A DNA stretch of 60,689 nt from Streptacidiphilus anmyonensis (lineage in GTDB: Bacteria; Actinomycetota; Actinomycetes; Streptomycetales; Streptomycetaceae). The translations under genes were made by a program, and so were the position numbers. The DNA lies in NCBI RefSeq assembly GCF_000787855.1, contig NZ_BBPQ01000047.1, positions 1-60,689 of the forward strand, given 5' to 3'. This document shows positions 42,304 through 53,800 of the stretch, piece by piece. Every line of letters starts with the position of its first letter. The first letter of the stretch is position 1. The notes below the pieces were generated by a model that saw only the letters and a list, made by a program, of their open reading frames with translations, ran no database searches and had not been told where the DNA came from.

Positions 42304-43533
42304 TCAGTACTGGACGGGCAGGGCGGTCAGGCTCCGGTTGAGCAGGGACGGCTGCCACGCGAGCCGTCGCGCGTCCAGGGCGAGCCGCGGGCGGTCGCGG
42401 ACCAGGACCGAGACCACGACCCCGGCCACCAGGCGGGCCAGCGCCGCGCCGATGCAGAAGTGCGCGCCGAAGCCGAAGCCGAGGTGGGTGCCGTCGGCGC
42501 GGCGCAGGTCGAAGGCGTCCGGCTCGGGGAACTTGGCCGGGTCGCGGTTGGCCGCCGCGGTGACCAGGAAGATCCGGTCGCCGGCCTGCACGGTGTGGCC
42601 GTCCAGGTCGAAGTCCCGTGCGGCGTTGCGGATCGACATCTTCGACGGTCCGTCCAGCCGCAGCGTCTCCTCGACCGCCACGGCCGCGAGCTCCGGTTCG
42701 GCCTGGACGGCGGCCAGCAGCTCCGGCTGGGCGAGCAGCGCCAGCATGGTGTTGGCGATCAGGTTGCTGGTGGTCTCGCCGCCGGCGAAGGCCATCTGGG
42801 TCAGCATGCCGACGAACTCCGCCCCGGTGACGGTGTCGCCGACGCGGCCGGCCGCCAGCACCGAGCTGATCAGGTCGTCCTTGGGGTCCGCCTGCCGCTG
42901 CGCGACCAGGTCCGCGAGGTAGTCCTCCAGACTGCACAGCGACTGGAGCGAGGTGCGGTACTCGCTCTCCTGCTGCGCCGTGCCCAGCACCAGGTCGGCG
43001 ACCTTGGCGTTCCAGTACCAGAACGAGGGGCCGTGGGCCTGCGGCACGCCCAGCCAGCGGGCGAAGACCAGGGCGGGCAGCGGCTTGGCGATGTCCGCGT
43101 ACAAATCGCCGGTGCGGCCCGGGGCCGCCTTGCGGGCCAGCATGGCCTGGGTGGCCCGCTCGGTGAAGGTCCGGTAGCGCCCCACCGCCCGTGCCGCGAA
43201 CTGCTCCTGGAAGACCTGCCGCAGGCGCCGGTGGTTCGGCGGGTCGTTGAAGACCATCCAGCTGGACAGGATGCCGAAGGCGCGCTCGGCGTCCTCGCGG
43301 GCGCCCTCGGGGACGGCGTCCATCAGCGGGCGCACCCGGTCGGCGGAGACCGCCGGGTCGCGCAGGCAGCGCATCACCTGGTCGTAGCCGGTGACCAGCC
43401 AGGCGCGGTGCATCGGGCTCCAGAAGACCGGCTCGTGCTCGCGCAGCGCGTTCAGGTAGGGGTAGGGGTCGGCGTTGACGGCGGGGTCGAGCAGGTAGCG
43501 CTCCGCGAAGCGCGTCAGTGTGGTGGTGGTCAT
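42304..43533 (-). CDS. Cytochrome P450
   Basis: 409 residues. The I-helix oxygen-binding segment AGGETTSN near residue 245, the ExxR Glu/Arg in EETLRLD and the haem-ligand loop [10 protein letters not shown] are all present. ATG at 43533 overlaps the NRPS stop (ATGA), so it is translationally coupled to the second NRPS. Likely oxidises an amino acid side chain of the peptide, either on the carrier or after release. Redox partners are not in the window. Confidence 0.93.
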   Translation of the reverse strand: MTTTTLTRFAERYLLDPAVNADPYPYLNALREHEPVFWSPMHRAWLVTGYDQVMRCLRDPAVSADRVRPLMDAVPEGAREDAERAFGILSSWMVFNDPPNHRRLRQVFQEQFAARAVGRYRTFTERATQAMLARKAAPGRTGDLYADIAKPLPALVFARWLGVPQAHGPSFWYWNAKVADLVLGTAQQESEYRTSLQSLCSLEDYLADLVAQRQADPKDDLISSVLAAGRVGDTVTGAEFVGMLTQMAFAGGETTSNLIANTMLALLAQPELLAAVQAEPELAAVAVEETLRLDGPSKMSIRNAARDFDLDGHTVQAGDRIFLVTAAANRDPAKFPEPDAFDLRRADGTHLGFGFGAHFCIGAALARLVAGVVVSVLVRDRPRLALDARRLAWQPSLLNRSLTALPVQY

Positions 43534-46500
43534 CGACGGGTCTCCTGCCCGGTGGCGGGGGTGAGTTCGGTCAGCAGCGCGGCCAGGTTCGCGACCAGCG
43601 GGTCGGTGAGCATGGTGCGGTGGTCGCCGGGGAGGGTGTGCACGGTCAGGCCGCCCGTCGCCAGCTCGCGCCAGCGGGCCACGTAGGTGGCGTGGTCGAC
43701 GTCGAGGCCCGGCATCGGCTCGCCGTCGGGGAGCTCCGCGCAGGCCTGGCTGATGACCAGGTGGACGTGGCCGGGGTAGGGCCGCAGCTCGTAGTCGGCC
43801 AGCGCGGCCAGCAGCGAGTGCCAGACCTCGATCGGCGCGTCCGCGACGAGCGCGGCCTCGCTCGTCGCCATGCCGGCGGCGAGCAGCCGGTCCTGGAGCA
43901 TGGCCGAGGCCTCCGCCCGCTCCGGGGAGCCCTCCGGGGTGGCCCGCAGCGCGTCGCGCAGGCGCAGGGCGTCGGCCATGTCGGCGACGAAGCCCGCGAG
44001 GCGTTCGGCCGCCGCCGGGTGCGGCAGGTACGGCTCGATCAGCACCAGCGGCGCCACCGGCCGTCCGGACTCCGCGAGTTGGGTGGCCAGCTCCAGTGCG
44101 ATGTTGGCGCCCATGGACCAGCCGAGGATGGACCGCGGGCCGTTCCTGTCGCCGCTGTCGCCGTGGGCGGCGATCTCGGCCGCGTAGTCGGCGGCGATCC
44201 CGGGCACGGTCCGCGGGTCGACGCCGCCGACCAGGCCGCGTGCCTGGAAGGCGGCCACCGCGCTCCCCTCGGGCAGGGCCCGCGCCAGCGGCACGTACCA
44301 GGTGGCCGAGCCGCCGGTCGGGTGCACGCAGTACAGCGGCGCGCCGTCGCCCGCGCGCAGGGTCACCTCCGAGCGGATCACCGACGGCGCGGACCGGGCG
44401 GCCCGCACGGCCAGTTGGGCCACCGTCGGCGCCTCGACCAGGTCCCGGACGGTGACCGCGACGCCGCGCGCCAGCGCCTTGGCCGCCACCCGGACCGTCG
44501 ACAGGGAACTGCCGCCGAGCTCGAAGAAGTCGTCGTGCACGCCGATCCCCTCGACGCCCAGCACCTCCCGCCAGACCTCGACGAGCGCCAGCTCGGCGGG
44601 CGTGGTCGGAGCGACGTAGGCGGCGCTGAGGTCGGACCGCTCCAGGGCGGGGGCGGGCAGAGCCTTGCGGTCGACCTTCTCGTTGCTGGTCAGCGGCAGA
44701 GCGTCGAGGAAGACGAAGCGGCCGGGGACCATGTAGGCGGGCATCCGGGTGCGCAGTGCCTGACGGATCGTCTCCGCGCCGAGCTCCGCGCCCGGCGACG
44801 GCACGACGTAGGCGACCAGGCCGGGGCCGCCCGGCAGGTCGGTGCGGAGCAGCACCGCCGCCGAGTGCACCTGCGGCAGCTGCCGCACCGCCGCCTCGAC
44901 CTCGCCGAGCTCGATCCGCAGGCCGCGCAGCTTGACCTGCGAGTCGCGGCGGCCCAGGTACTCGACGGAGCCGTCGGCGCGATGGCGGCCCAGGTCGCCG
45001 GTGCGGAAGAGACGGGCGCCGGGTGGACCGAAGGGGTCGGGCACGAAGCTCGCCGCGGTGAGCGCCGGACGGCCCAGGTAGCAGCGGACCACGCTCGGCC
45101 CGCCGACGTGGATCTCGCCGGGCACGCCCACCGGGACGGGCTGGAGGTCGCGGTCCAGCAGATAGGAGCGGGTGTTGCGGACGGGTCCGCCGATCGCCGG
45201 GCGGCCCTCGCCCGGGTGGCACTCGGCCAGGTGGGACCAGACCGAGGTCTCGGTCAGGCCGTAGCCGTTGAGGAAGCGGCGGCCGCGGGACCAGGCGTCG
45301 GCCAGTTCGGCCGGGCAGGCCTCGCCCGCGACCATCAGCGTCGCCAGCGCCGGCAGGTGCTCGCCCGGCATGACGGCCAGCGCGGTCGGCGGCAGCACGG
45401 CCGCGGTGACCCGCTGCCCGCGCAGGGTGCGGGCCAGGTCCGGGCCGGCACGCAGCGCGTCCTTGGGCGCGGTCACCAGGCACGCGCCGTTGGCCAGGGC
45501 CCAGGTGAGCTCGAAGACGCAGGCGTCGAAGCTGGACGAGGCGAACTGGAGCACCCGGTCCTGCGGCGTCGGCCGCAGGCCGTCCCGCTGGGCCTGGAGC
45601 ATGTTGGCGAGGCCGGCGTGGTGCACGGTGACGCCCTTGGGGACGCCCGTCGAGCCGGAGGTGTAGATGACGTAGGCCGCGTGCAGCGGGTCGACCGCCT
45701 CGTCCCCGTCCTCGGGTTCGCTCTGCGGCGTCGCGTCGGCCGGGTCGTCGACGAGCAGCACCCGCCCGTCGAACGGCACCGCGTCCGCCAGCCCGCGCTG
45801 GCTGATCAGCACGGTCATGCCGCTGTCGGAGGCCATGAAGGCGAGGCGCTCGGTCGGGTAGGCGGCGTCCAGCGGGACGAACGCGCCGCCCGCCTTGAGC
45901 ACCGCCAGCACCGACCGCACCAGCTCCGGTCCCCGGTCCAGGCAGACGCCGACCATCGTCTCGGCGCCGACACCCAGTTCGCGCAGCCGCACGGCCAGGC
46001 GGTCGGCCGAGGCGTCGAGTTCGGCGTAGCTCAGCACCGTCTCCCCGTGGGCGAGGGCCGGGGCGTCCGGACGGAGCCGGGCCTGCTCGCGGACGCAACC
46101 GTGGAAGGTGAGCTCCGGGTCGGCGGCCGTGGGTCCCTCCGCCCAGGTGACCAGGGCCTGTTCGCGAGCCGCGCCGCGTAGTACCGGACGTGCGGCCGGG
46201 GCGCCGGGGTCGGCGAGCATCGCGTCGAGGCACTCGCGCAGCAGGTCGGCGAGCTGCTCGGCGGTCGCGGTGTCGAAGCAGGCGGCGTCGGTGTCCAGGG
46301 TGAAGCCGCCGGGGCTCGCGTTGAGGGCGAGCGGGAAGGTGGTCCGGGCGACCTCCAGCGACTCGTCCCAGCTGTCGCCCTCCAGCCGGTGGAAGTTGAC
46401 GTAGTTGAAGACCGCCTCGACCAGCGTTCCTGCGCCGGGGCACAGTTGCTGGATCCGGGCCAGCGGTACGCGCCGGTGCGGCATCAACTCCTGCTCGGCG

Positions 46501-49500
46501 GCGAAGACGTGACGCAGCAGGCCCAGCCAGCTGGTGTCCTCGGCCGCGGTCGGCAGACCGAACGGCACGGTGTTGAGGAAGAGCCCGCGCATCCGGTCCG
46601 CACCGGCGTACTCGGGGCGGCCGTTGACGACCATGCCGACCGCGTGCGGGCCGGCCGCGTCGTTCTGCTCGGCGAACATGCCCATCACGTGGTGGAACGC
46701 GGTCAGCAGCACCGTCCGCAGCGGCACGCCGGCACGGCGGGCCAGCTCGCCGAGCGGCCCGGTCAGCTGCGGGAAGGAGCGCCGCGCCTCGTAGAGCGAG
46801 CTGTCCTCGGCGGCTCGGCGGACGAAGTGGACCGGCTCCAGGTCGGCGAGCGTGCGCCGCCAGTAGGCGAGGCTCTCCGCGCTGCCGCTCGCCGCGCGCT
46901 CCAGGGCCACGTACTCGGCGAACGCGGGCGCCGGCGGGAGCTCCGGTGCGGCGCCGTCGACGACGGCCCTGCGGTGCAGGTCCAGCAGGTCGGCGATGAG
47001 CGAGGTCAGGCTCCAGCCGTCGAGGACGATGTGGCAGTCCGTCAGGACCAGCCGCAGTTCGGCCTCGTCGACGTGGAAGAGGTGGATCCGCACCAGCGGC
47101 GCGGCGGCGAGGTCGAAGCGCCGGTCGAACTCGCCCTGCACGTGGACCTTCAGGGCGGCGCGTTGCTCCTCGTGCGACAGGCCGCGCAGATCGCTGTAGC
47201 CGATGGGCAGTTCGGCCGTCGGGTGGACCAGCAGCGTGGGCTCGGCGAACGAGGCGAGGTCGACCGAGGAGCGCAGGATGCTGTGGGCGCGCACCACCGC
47301 GTCGGCGGCGGCCTGGAAGGCGACGAGGTCGAAGCCCTCCGGGACGGTGATCTTCAGGTCGGTGACGTTGTGGTACGCGCCCCTGCCCGGATCGGCCAGC
47401 ATCTCGTGCAGCATCCCGGCCTGGAGCGGGGTGAGCGGGTAGGCGTCCTCCAGCCCCTCGGGCAGCCGGGCGGCGTCCGCCTCGTCCAGCTGTGAGAAGG
47501 GCGCGACGGGCGCGGGCGTGTCCACGGCGGTCGTGGCCAGCCGGGCGAGGTCGGCCAGCGTGCGGGCGCGGAACACGTCCGCGACGCTGACGCCCAGCCC
47601 GCCGGCGCGGGCGAGGCCGACCACCCGCAGCGCGAGGATGGAGTCCCCGCCCAGGTCGAAGAAGTTGGCCGTGCGGCCGACCCGTTCGGTGCTGAGCACC
47701 TCGCCCCAGATCCGGGCCAGCGCCTCCTCGGTGGCGCCGACAGGGGCCTCGTAGGCGGTCCCGGCCGTCTCGTCGGCGCCCGCGACGGCGGCGAGCGCGT
47801 TGCGGTCGACCTTGCCGTTGGCGGTGATCGGCAGCTTCGGGTGGCGCACGAAGAGCGCCGGGACCATGTACTCGGGCAGGTCGATCCGGAGCCGGTCGCG
47901 CACGGCTGCCGGGTCCAGCGGGCGGCCCTCGGTCGTCACCACGTGCGCGACCAGGCGTGCGCCGCCGTGCGCCTCGGTGCGGGCGACCACGCAGGCGTCG
48001 GCGATGCCGGACTGGGCCTTGAGCGCCGTCTCGATCTCGCCGGGCTCGATCCGGTAGCCGCGGATCTTCACCTGGTGGTCGGCGCGGCCGACGTAGGCCA
48101 GCTCCCCGTCGGGCAGCACGTGGACCAGGTCGCCGGTCCGGTACATGCGCCGGCCTGGTGTGAACGGGTCGGCGGGGAAGCGTTCGGCGGTCAGCTCCGG
48201 GCGGCCCCGGTAGCCGCGGGCCACGCCGCCGCCCGCGACGTGCAGCTCCCCGACGGCGCCGCGCGGGGCGAGGCGGCCGTGGGCGTCGAGCACGTAGCCG
48301 TGCTGCCCGGTCAGCGGGCGGCCGATGGGCGAGCGGACGGGCCCGTCCGGGTCGGCGGCGGTGACGGCGCGGAAGGTGACGTGCACGGTGGTCTCGGTGA
48401 TCCCGTACATGTTGACCAGCGCCGGCTTGCCCGCAGCGCTCACGGTGCCGCCCGCGAACCAGTCGCGGTAGTCGCGCACGTCGAACGCCTCGCCGCCGAA
48501 GACCACCACGCGCAGGCTCAGATCAGCGAAGTCGAGGCCGGACTGGGCGAGATGGGCGCGCAGACCCTTGAACGCGGCCGGGGTCTGGTTGAAGACCGTG
48601 ATCCGTTCGTCCCGCAGCACCCGCACCACCGACGACGGGTCGCGCACCTCGTCCTCGGTCAGCACGACGACGCGGCCGCCGCTGGCCAGCGGACCCCACA
48701 GCTCCCAGACGGAGAAGTCGAAGGCGGGGGAGTGGACCAGCGTCCACGCGTCCCCGGGGCCGAAGTCGAAGTGCTCGTCGGCCGCGGCGAGCAGCCAGGC
48801 CAGGTTGGCGTGGGTCAGCTCGACGCCCTTGGGGCGGCCGGTGGAGCCGGAGGTGTAGATGACGTAGGCCAGGTCCTCGGCGGCCGGGGAGACGTCCGCC
48901 TCGGGTGCGGCGTCCGGCTCTGCCGTGTTGTCCGCAGTGCCGTCGGCGTGCAGCGGGACGATCTCGACCGGCAGGCCCTCGACGGCCGCGCCGCCGACCG
49001 CGTCGGCGATCACGTAGCGCACGCCCGCGTCGTGCACGGTGAACTCCCGGCGGGCACGCGGGTGGTGGGGGTCGAGCGGCAGGTACGCGCCGCCCGCGCG
49101 CCAGACCGCCAGCAGCGCCACGGCCAGGTCCACGGACCGGCCGAGGCAGACCCCCACCAGGGACTCCCGGCCCACCCCGAGCGCCCGCAGTCGCCGGGCC
49201 AGCGCGGAGGCGGCCTCGTCCAGCTCGGCGTAGGTCAGGCTCCGCCCGCCGCCGCTCACGGCGACGGCGTGCGGCGTGCGGGCGGCGTGCTCCGCGACGC
49301 GCTCGGGAGCGGTGCGCGGCCGCGACGCCGCTACGGCGGCGGGCTGCGCCGGCCCCCGCGCGCCCAGCAGCCAGGCGCGCTCGGCGGGCGTCAGCGGGTC
49401 GACGGTGCTCAGCGGCGCGTCCGGGGCCTCGGCGAAGGCGCGCAGCACGGCGACGGTGTGCGCGGTCAGCGCCTCGGCGGTGGCGGCGTCGTAGAGGTCC

Positions 49501-50819
49501 GGGCGGTAGACCAGGACCAGCTCCAGCGCGCCCTGGTCGTCGCGCAGTTCCAGGTGCAGGTCGAACTTGGCGCTGGTGAGCTCCACCGGGAACGGCACGG
49601 CCTGCGCGCCGCCGAGCGCGAAGCCGCCCCGCCCCGCCTCGGCGTGCGTGAACAGCACCTGGAACAGCGGGTTGCGGGTGAGGTCGCGCTCGGGGCTGAG
49701 CGCGTCGACGACCTGCTCGAACGGCAGACCCTGGTGCGACAGCGCGCCGAGGACGCTGTCGCGGGTGCGGGTCAGCAACGCGGCCGGCGTCGGGTCGTCG
49801 GACAGGTCGGCGCGCAGCACGAGCGTGTTCACGAAGAAGCCGACCAACTGCTCGGTCTCGGCCCGCTCGCGGTTGGCGACGACCGTGCCGAGCGACACGT
49901 CGCTCTGCCCGCTGTGGAAGGCCAGCACGGCCTGGAACGCGGCGGCGACGGTCATGTAGGAGGACGTGTCGGTGCGGCGGTTCAGCTCCGCGAGCGAGGC
50001 GCACAGCTCCTCGGGCAGGGCGGCCCGGTGGGCGGCCCCCTCGTGGCACGGGGTGGCCGGGCGCGGCCGGTCGGTCGGCAGCTCCAGCGGCGTGAGTCCG
50101 GTCAACCGGCCGCGCCAGTAGTCCAGTTCGGCGCTCTGGTCGGCGGCGCGCTGCCACACGGCGTAGTCGGTGTAGTCGATGGGCAGGGCGGGCAGCGACG
50201 CCGGGACGCCCTCGGCGCGAGCCCGGTAGAGCTCGCGCAGGTCGCGCACCAGCAGGTCCAGCGACCAGCCGTCCGAGACGATGTGGTGCATGGCGAGCAC
50301 CAGCACGTGGTCCTCGTCGCCCGCCTTCACGAGCGTGGCCCGGAAGGCGGGCCCGGCGGCCAGGTCGAAGGGGCGCGTCGCGGCCTCCTGTACGGCCGCG
50401 CGCACCGCGTCGCCCTCCGCCTCGACGACCGCGAGCGGCAGCCCGGCGGCGTGGACGCGCTGCATCGGCAGCCCGTCCTCGGCGGGGAAGGTGACGCGCA
50501 GCTGTGCGTGGCGGGCCACCAGGTCGTCGACGGCGGCGGCGAGCGCGGCCGTGTCGAGCGGGCCGGTCAGCCGCCAGGCGGCCGGCATCAGGTAGGTCGG
50601 CGCGCCGGGGTCGATCTGGTCGAGGAAGTACAGCCGCTGCTGCGGCGCCGACAGGGGCACCTCCTCGGGGCGCGGGTCGAGCCGCGGGATCCCGGTGGGC
50701 GCGACCTGGGCCGCCAGTCCGCGCAGCCGCTGCTCCAGCAGCTTGCGCGCGGCGTCGGACAGGACGGGACGGGGCTCGGCGCCGGGTACGGTGACCGGCC
50801 GGATCTCCGAAGTGGTCAT
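43530..50819 (-). CDS. Two-module NRPS with thioesterase (C-A-T-C-A-T-TE)
   Basis: 2429 residues. Order: C (~55-470, HHIVSDGWS near 177), A (~490-1000, [10 protein letters not shown] near 650), T (GGDS near 1056), C (~1125-1560, CHIVLDGW near 1263), A (~1590-2060, [10 protein letters not shown] near 1716), T (GGSS near 2103), TE (GWSMG near 2233). Reading the specificity pocket by alignment to GrsA gives D-F-W-N-V-G-M-V-H-K for the first A domain, essentially the threonine code, and D-A-F-V-M-A-G-V-W-K for the second, which I cannot assign (hydrophobic/aromatic). The second C domain begins [12 protein letters not shown], unlike the first, a subtype that can handle D- or modified donors. No epimerase domain. 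It ends the line with release by TE. Confidence 0.93.
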   Translation of the reverse strand: MTTSEIRPVTVPGAEPRPVLSDAARKLLEQRLRGLAAQVAPTGIPRLDPRPEEVPLSAPQQRLYFLDQIDPGAPTYLMPAAWRLTGPLDTAALAAAVDDLVARHAQLRVTFPAEDGLPMQRVHAAGLPLAVVEAEGDAVRAAVQEAATRPFDLAAGPAFRATLVKAGDEDHVLVLAMHHIVSDGWSLDLLVRDLRELYRARAEGVPASLPALPIDYTDYAVWQRAADQSAELDYWRGRLTGLTPLELPTDRPRPATPCHEGAAHRAALPEELCASLAELNRRTDTSSYMTVAAAFQAVLAFHSGQSDVSLGTVVANRERAETEQLVGFFVNTLVLRADLSDDPTPAALLTRTRDSVLGALSHQGLPFEQVVDALSPERDLTRNPLFQVLFTHAEAGRGGFALGGAQAVPFPVELTSAKFDLHLELRDDQGALELVLVYRPDLYDAATAEALTAHTVAVLRAFAEAPDAPLSTVDPLTPAERAWLLGARGPAQPAAVAASRPRTAPERVAEHAARTPHAVAVSGGGRSLTYAELDEAASALARRLRALGVGRESLVGVCLGRSVDLAVALLAVWRAGGAYLPLDPHHPRARREFTVHDAGVRYVIADAVGGAAVEGLPVEIVPLHADGTADNTAEPDAAPEADVSPAAEDLAYVIYTSGSTGRPKGVELTHANLAWLLAAADEHFDFGPGDAWTLVHSPAFDFSVWELWGPLASGGRVVVLTEDEVRDPSSVVRVLRDERITVFNQTPAAFKGLRAHLAQSGLDFADLSLRVVVFGGEAFDVRDYRDWFAGGTVSAAGKPALVNMYGITETTVHVTFRAVTAADPDGPVRSPIGRPLTGQHGYVLDAHGRLAPRGAVGELHVAGGGVARGYRGRPELTAERFPADPFTPGRRMYRTGDLVHVLPDGELAYVGRADHQVKIRGYRIEPGEIETALKAQSGIADACVVARTEAHGGARLVAHVVTTEGRPLDPAAVRDRLRIDLPEYMVPALFVRHPKLPITANGKVDRNALAAVAGADETAGTAYEAPVGATEEALARIWGEVLSTERVGRTANFFDLGGDSILALRVVGLARAGGLGVSVADVFRARTLADLARLATTAVDTPAPVAPFSQLDEADAARLPEGLEDAYPLTPLQAGMLHEMLADPGRGAYHNVTDLKITVPEGFDLVAFQAAADAVVRAHSILRSSVDLASFAEPTLLVHPTAELPIGYSDLRGLSHEEQRAALKVHVQGEFDRRFDLAAAPLVRIHLFHVDEAELRLVLTDCHIVLDGWSLTSLIADLLDLHRRAVVDGAAPELPPAPAFAEYVALERAASGSAESLAYWRRTLADLEPVHFVRRAAEDSSLYEARRSFPQLTGPLGELARRAGVPLRTVLLTAFHHVMGMFAEQNDAAGPHAVGMVVNGRPEYAGADRMRGLFLNTVPFGLPTAAEDTSWLGLLRHVFAAEQELMPHRRVPLARIQQLCPGAGTLVEAVFNYVNFHRLEGDSWDESLEVARTTFPLALNASPGGFTLDTDAACFDTATAEQLADLLRECLDAMLADPGAPAARPVLRGAAREQALVTWAEGPTAADPELTFHGCVREQARLRPDAPALAHGETVLSYAELDASADRLAVRLRELGVGAETMVGVCLDRGPELVRSVLAVLKAGGAFVPLDAAYPTERLAFMASDSGMTVLISQRGLADAVPFDGRVLLVDDPADATPQSEPEDGDEAVDPLHAAYVIYTSGSTGVPKGVTVHHAGLANMLQAQRDGLRPTPQDRVLQFASSSFDACVFELTWALANGACLVTAPKDALRAGPDLARTLRGQRVTAAVLPPTALAVMPGEHLPALATLMVAGEACPAELADAWSRGRRFLNGYGLTETSVWSHLAECHPGEGRPAIGGPVRNTRSYLLDRDLQPVPVGVPGEIHVGGPSVVRCYLGRPALTAASFVPDPFGPPGARLFRTGDLGRHRADGSVEYLGRRDSQVKLRGLRIELGEVEAAVRQLPQVHSAAVLLRTDLPGGPGLVAYVVPSPGAELGAETIRQALRTRMPAYMVPGRFVFLDALPLTSNEKVDRKALPAPALERSDLSAAYVAPTTPAELALVEVWREVLGVEGIGVHDDFFELGGSSLSTVRVAAKALARGVAVTVRDLVEAPTVAQLAVRAARSAPSVIRSEVTLRAGDGAPLYCVHPTGGSATWYVPLARALPEGSAVAAFQARGLVGGVDPRTVPGIAADYAAEIAAHGDSGDRNGPRSILGWSMGANIALELATQLAESGRPVAPLVLIEPYLPHPAAAERLAGFVADMADALRLRDALRATPEGSPERAEASAMLQDRLLAAGMATSEAALVADAPIEVWHSLLAALADYELRPYPGHVHLVISQACAELPDGEPMPGLDVDHATYVARWRELATGGLTVHTLPGDHRTMLTDPLVANLAALLTELTPATGQETRR

Positions 50820-50858
50820 GATGCTTGGGGTCCAATCAGGGCTCAGTCGGTCGTTCGG

Positions 50859-53800
50859 TCAGTCGGTCCAGGTCAGGGACAGGTCGATCTCGTCCTCGCT
50901 CATGGCGGAGATCAGCTCCACGAGCTGCCGTTCGACCTCGGCGGCCAGCAGCTCGACGGTCGGGTGCTCGAACAGGTCCCGCACCTGGACGGGGCAGTCG
51001 AAGGCGGTCCGCAGGCGGGAGGCCGCCGAGACGGCGCGCAGCGAGTGCCCGCCGAGCGCGAAGAAGTCGTCGTGGACGCCGACCTTGGCCACGCCCAGCA
51101 CCTCGGCCCAGATCTGCGCGATGACGATCTCGGTGGGGGTGCGCGGGGCGGTGAACTCGACGGGCGCCGGCGGCTCGGGCTCGGGCAGGGCGGCGGTGTC
51201 GAGCTTGCCCTGCACGGTCAGCGGCAGCTGGTCCAGCAGCACGAAGACCGAGGGCACGAGATAGCCGGGCAGTTCGGCGCGGCAGTGCGCGGCCAGCTGG
51301 TCGGCCGAGAGACCGGAGCCTGCGACGTAGCCGACGAGCGCCGGTTCGCCGCGCAGTTCGCGCACCAGCACCGCGGCGGCGTGCACCCCGGCGTGGCGAC
51401 GCAGCACCGCCTCGGCCTCACCCGGCTCGACCCGGAAGCCGCGGATCTTCACCTGGTTGTCGCTGCGGCCGACGAACTCCAGCTCGCCGCTCGGCAGTCG
51501 GCGCACCAGGTCGCCGGTGCGGTAGACGCGGCCGCCGCCGGCACCGAACGGGTCCGGCAGGAACCGCTCGGCGGTCAACGCCGTACGGCCGAGATAGCCG
51601 CGCGCCAACTCCGGGCCGCCGACCAGCAGTTCACCCGGGATGCCGACCGGGACCAGCGCGCCGTGCGCGTCGGCCACGTAGGCGCGGCGCGAGCCGAGCG
51701 GGCGGCCGATCGGGACCCGGCCCGCCACCGGGGCGTCGATCTCGTGCGCGGTCGCGGAGATGACCGTCTCGGTGGGCCCGTAGGTGTTGACGACGTGCAC
51801 CTCCGGCAGGTGCCGGAACCAGGCAGCCAGCGGCCCGGACGGCAGCACCTCGCCGCCGGTGACCAGCAGCCGCAGCGAGGCCAGGTCGGACCTGACCGTG
51901 TCCAGGCGGGCCACGACCTCCTCCCAGTACGAGGGGGTCAGCTCCATCACGGTGACGCCCTCGTCCCGCACCCGGGCCGCCAACTCCTCCACCGACCAGA
52001 CCTCGTCCGGCCGGACCACCACCCGCGCGCCCACGCTCAGCGCGGGCAGGATCTGCTCCAGCGAGGCGTCGAAGGAGAGCGAGGCGAAGGTCAGCACCCG
52101 GTCCTCGGGCGTGAGCCGGAACAGCTCGCGCGCCGAGGCCACGTGCGCGGCCAGCGCCTGGTGCTCGACGCCCACGGCCTTGGGACGGCCGGTGGAGCCG
52201 GAGGTGAAGATGGTGTAGGCGAGGTCGTCGGGCGCGTTCCGGTGCCGAGGTCCGTCCGGGTCCGGCCGCACCTCGTCGACGCGCAGCAGCGGCACGTCCA
52301 GTCCGGCGAGGGCGGAGGCGAGGACGGGGGCGGTCGCCGCGTCGGCGAGGACCAGGGCGACGCCGGCCTCGGCCAGCATGTAGCGCAGGCGCTCGGCGGG
52401 CAGCTGCGCGTCCATCGGCACGTACATGCCGCCCGCACGCCAGACGGCGGTCATCGCCGCCACCGAGCCGGTGCCGCGCCGCAGGCAGACGCCCACCGGC
52501 GTGCCCGCGGTGACCCCGGCCGCGACCATCGCCGCCGCCAGGCCGCCGGTCAGCGCGTCGAGTGCGGCGTAGGTCAGCCGTTCGCCCTCGCAGACCAGCG
52601 CGACCGCGTCCGGCTCCCCCGCGACGGCGAACGGCGGCGCGGCGGCGGCCTCGACGCCCGCGGCGGCGACCAGTTCGGCGCGCTCCTCGGCTGTCAGCAG
52701 CTCGATCCGCTCCACGACCGCGTCCGGGTCGTCCAGCACCGCCTCCAGCACCCGGCCGACGTGCGCGGCGAAGCGCAGCGCGGACTCCGGGTCGAACAGG
52801 TCGGCGGCGAACTCGACGTTGAGCGCGAAGCGGTGCGGGTACAGCAGGAAGGCGGCCGTCAGGTCGAACTTGGCCGAGCGCCACGGGAGGGTGAAGCCGC
52901 TCGCCGTGAGGCCCTCGATGCCGGGACCGCCGGTCGCGGACTCCTGCACGTCGACCATCACCTGGAACAGCGGGTTGCGCGACAGGTCGCGCTCCGGGCG
53001 CAGCTGCTCCACCACGCGCTCGAACGGCACCTCCTGGTGGTCGAAGGCGTCCAGCACCCGGCCCTTGACCTGCTCCAGCAGGGCGGTGAAGGTCGGCTCG
53101 TCGGAGAGGTCGCTGCGCAGCACCACGGTGTTCACGAAGAAGCCGACCAGCCGCTCCAGTTCGGCCCGGCCGCGCCCGGTCACCGGCGTGCCGACGGCGA
53201 TGTCCGTCTGCCCGGTCCAGCGGGCCAGCACCGCCTGGGTGACGGCGAGCAGCACCATGAACCGCGTCACGCCGTGCTCGCGGGCGAAGCCCTCCAGCCG
53301 CGCGCCCATCTCCGTCGGCAGCGTCAGCTCCACCGCGCCGCCGCGCCCCGACCAACCCGCCGGGCGGGGACGGTCGGTGGGCAGCTCCAGCACCGGCACG
53401 CCCCGCAGCGCCTCCGCCCAGTGGTCCAGCTGCGCGTCCAGCGCGCCGCTCTCGGCGCGGTCGCGCTGCCAGACGGCGTAGTCGCCGTACTGGACCGGCA
53501 GCGGCGGCAGGACGGCCCGTCGCCCGACCAGCTCGGCCCGGTAGAGCTCGGTGAGCTCCGACAGGAACACGTCCTTGGACCAGCCGTCGGTGGCGACGTG
53601 GTGGAAGACGACGACGGCGACCTGGTCCTCGGCGTCCAGCTGCCAGACGCCGGCCCGCAGCATCGGCGGGCGGGTCAGGTCGAAGCGGCGGGTGGCGAGG
53701 GCGTGGGCCTGTCGCCGGATCTCCTCCAGGCGCTCGGCCTCGTCCACGCCGTGCCCGGCGCCGAACCACTCCAGTGGCACCGGGACGGCGTCGCAGACCT

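Noticed and set aside
42304..46443. One giant - strand frame joining P450 and the 3' half of the NRPS
   Set aside because: The P450 has its own ATG at 43533 in an ATGA overlap; the frame beyond it is out of register with the NRPS coding frame.
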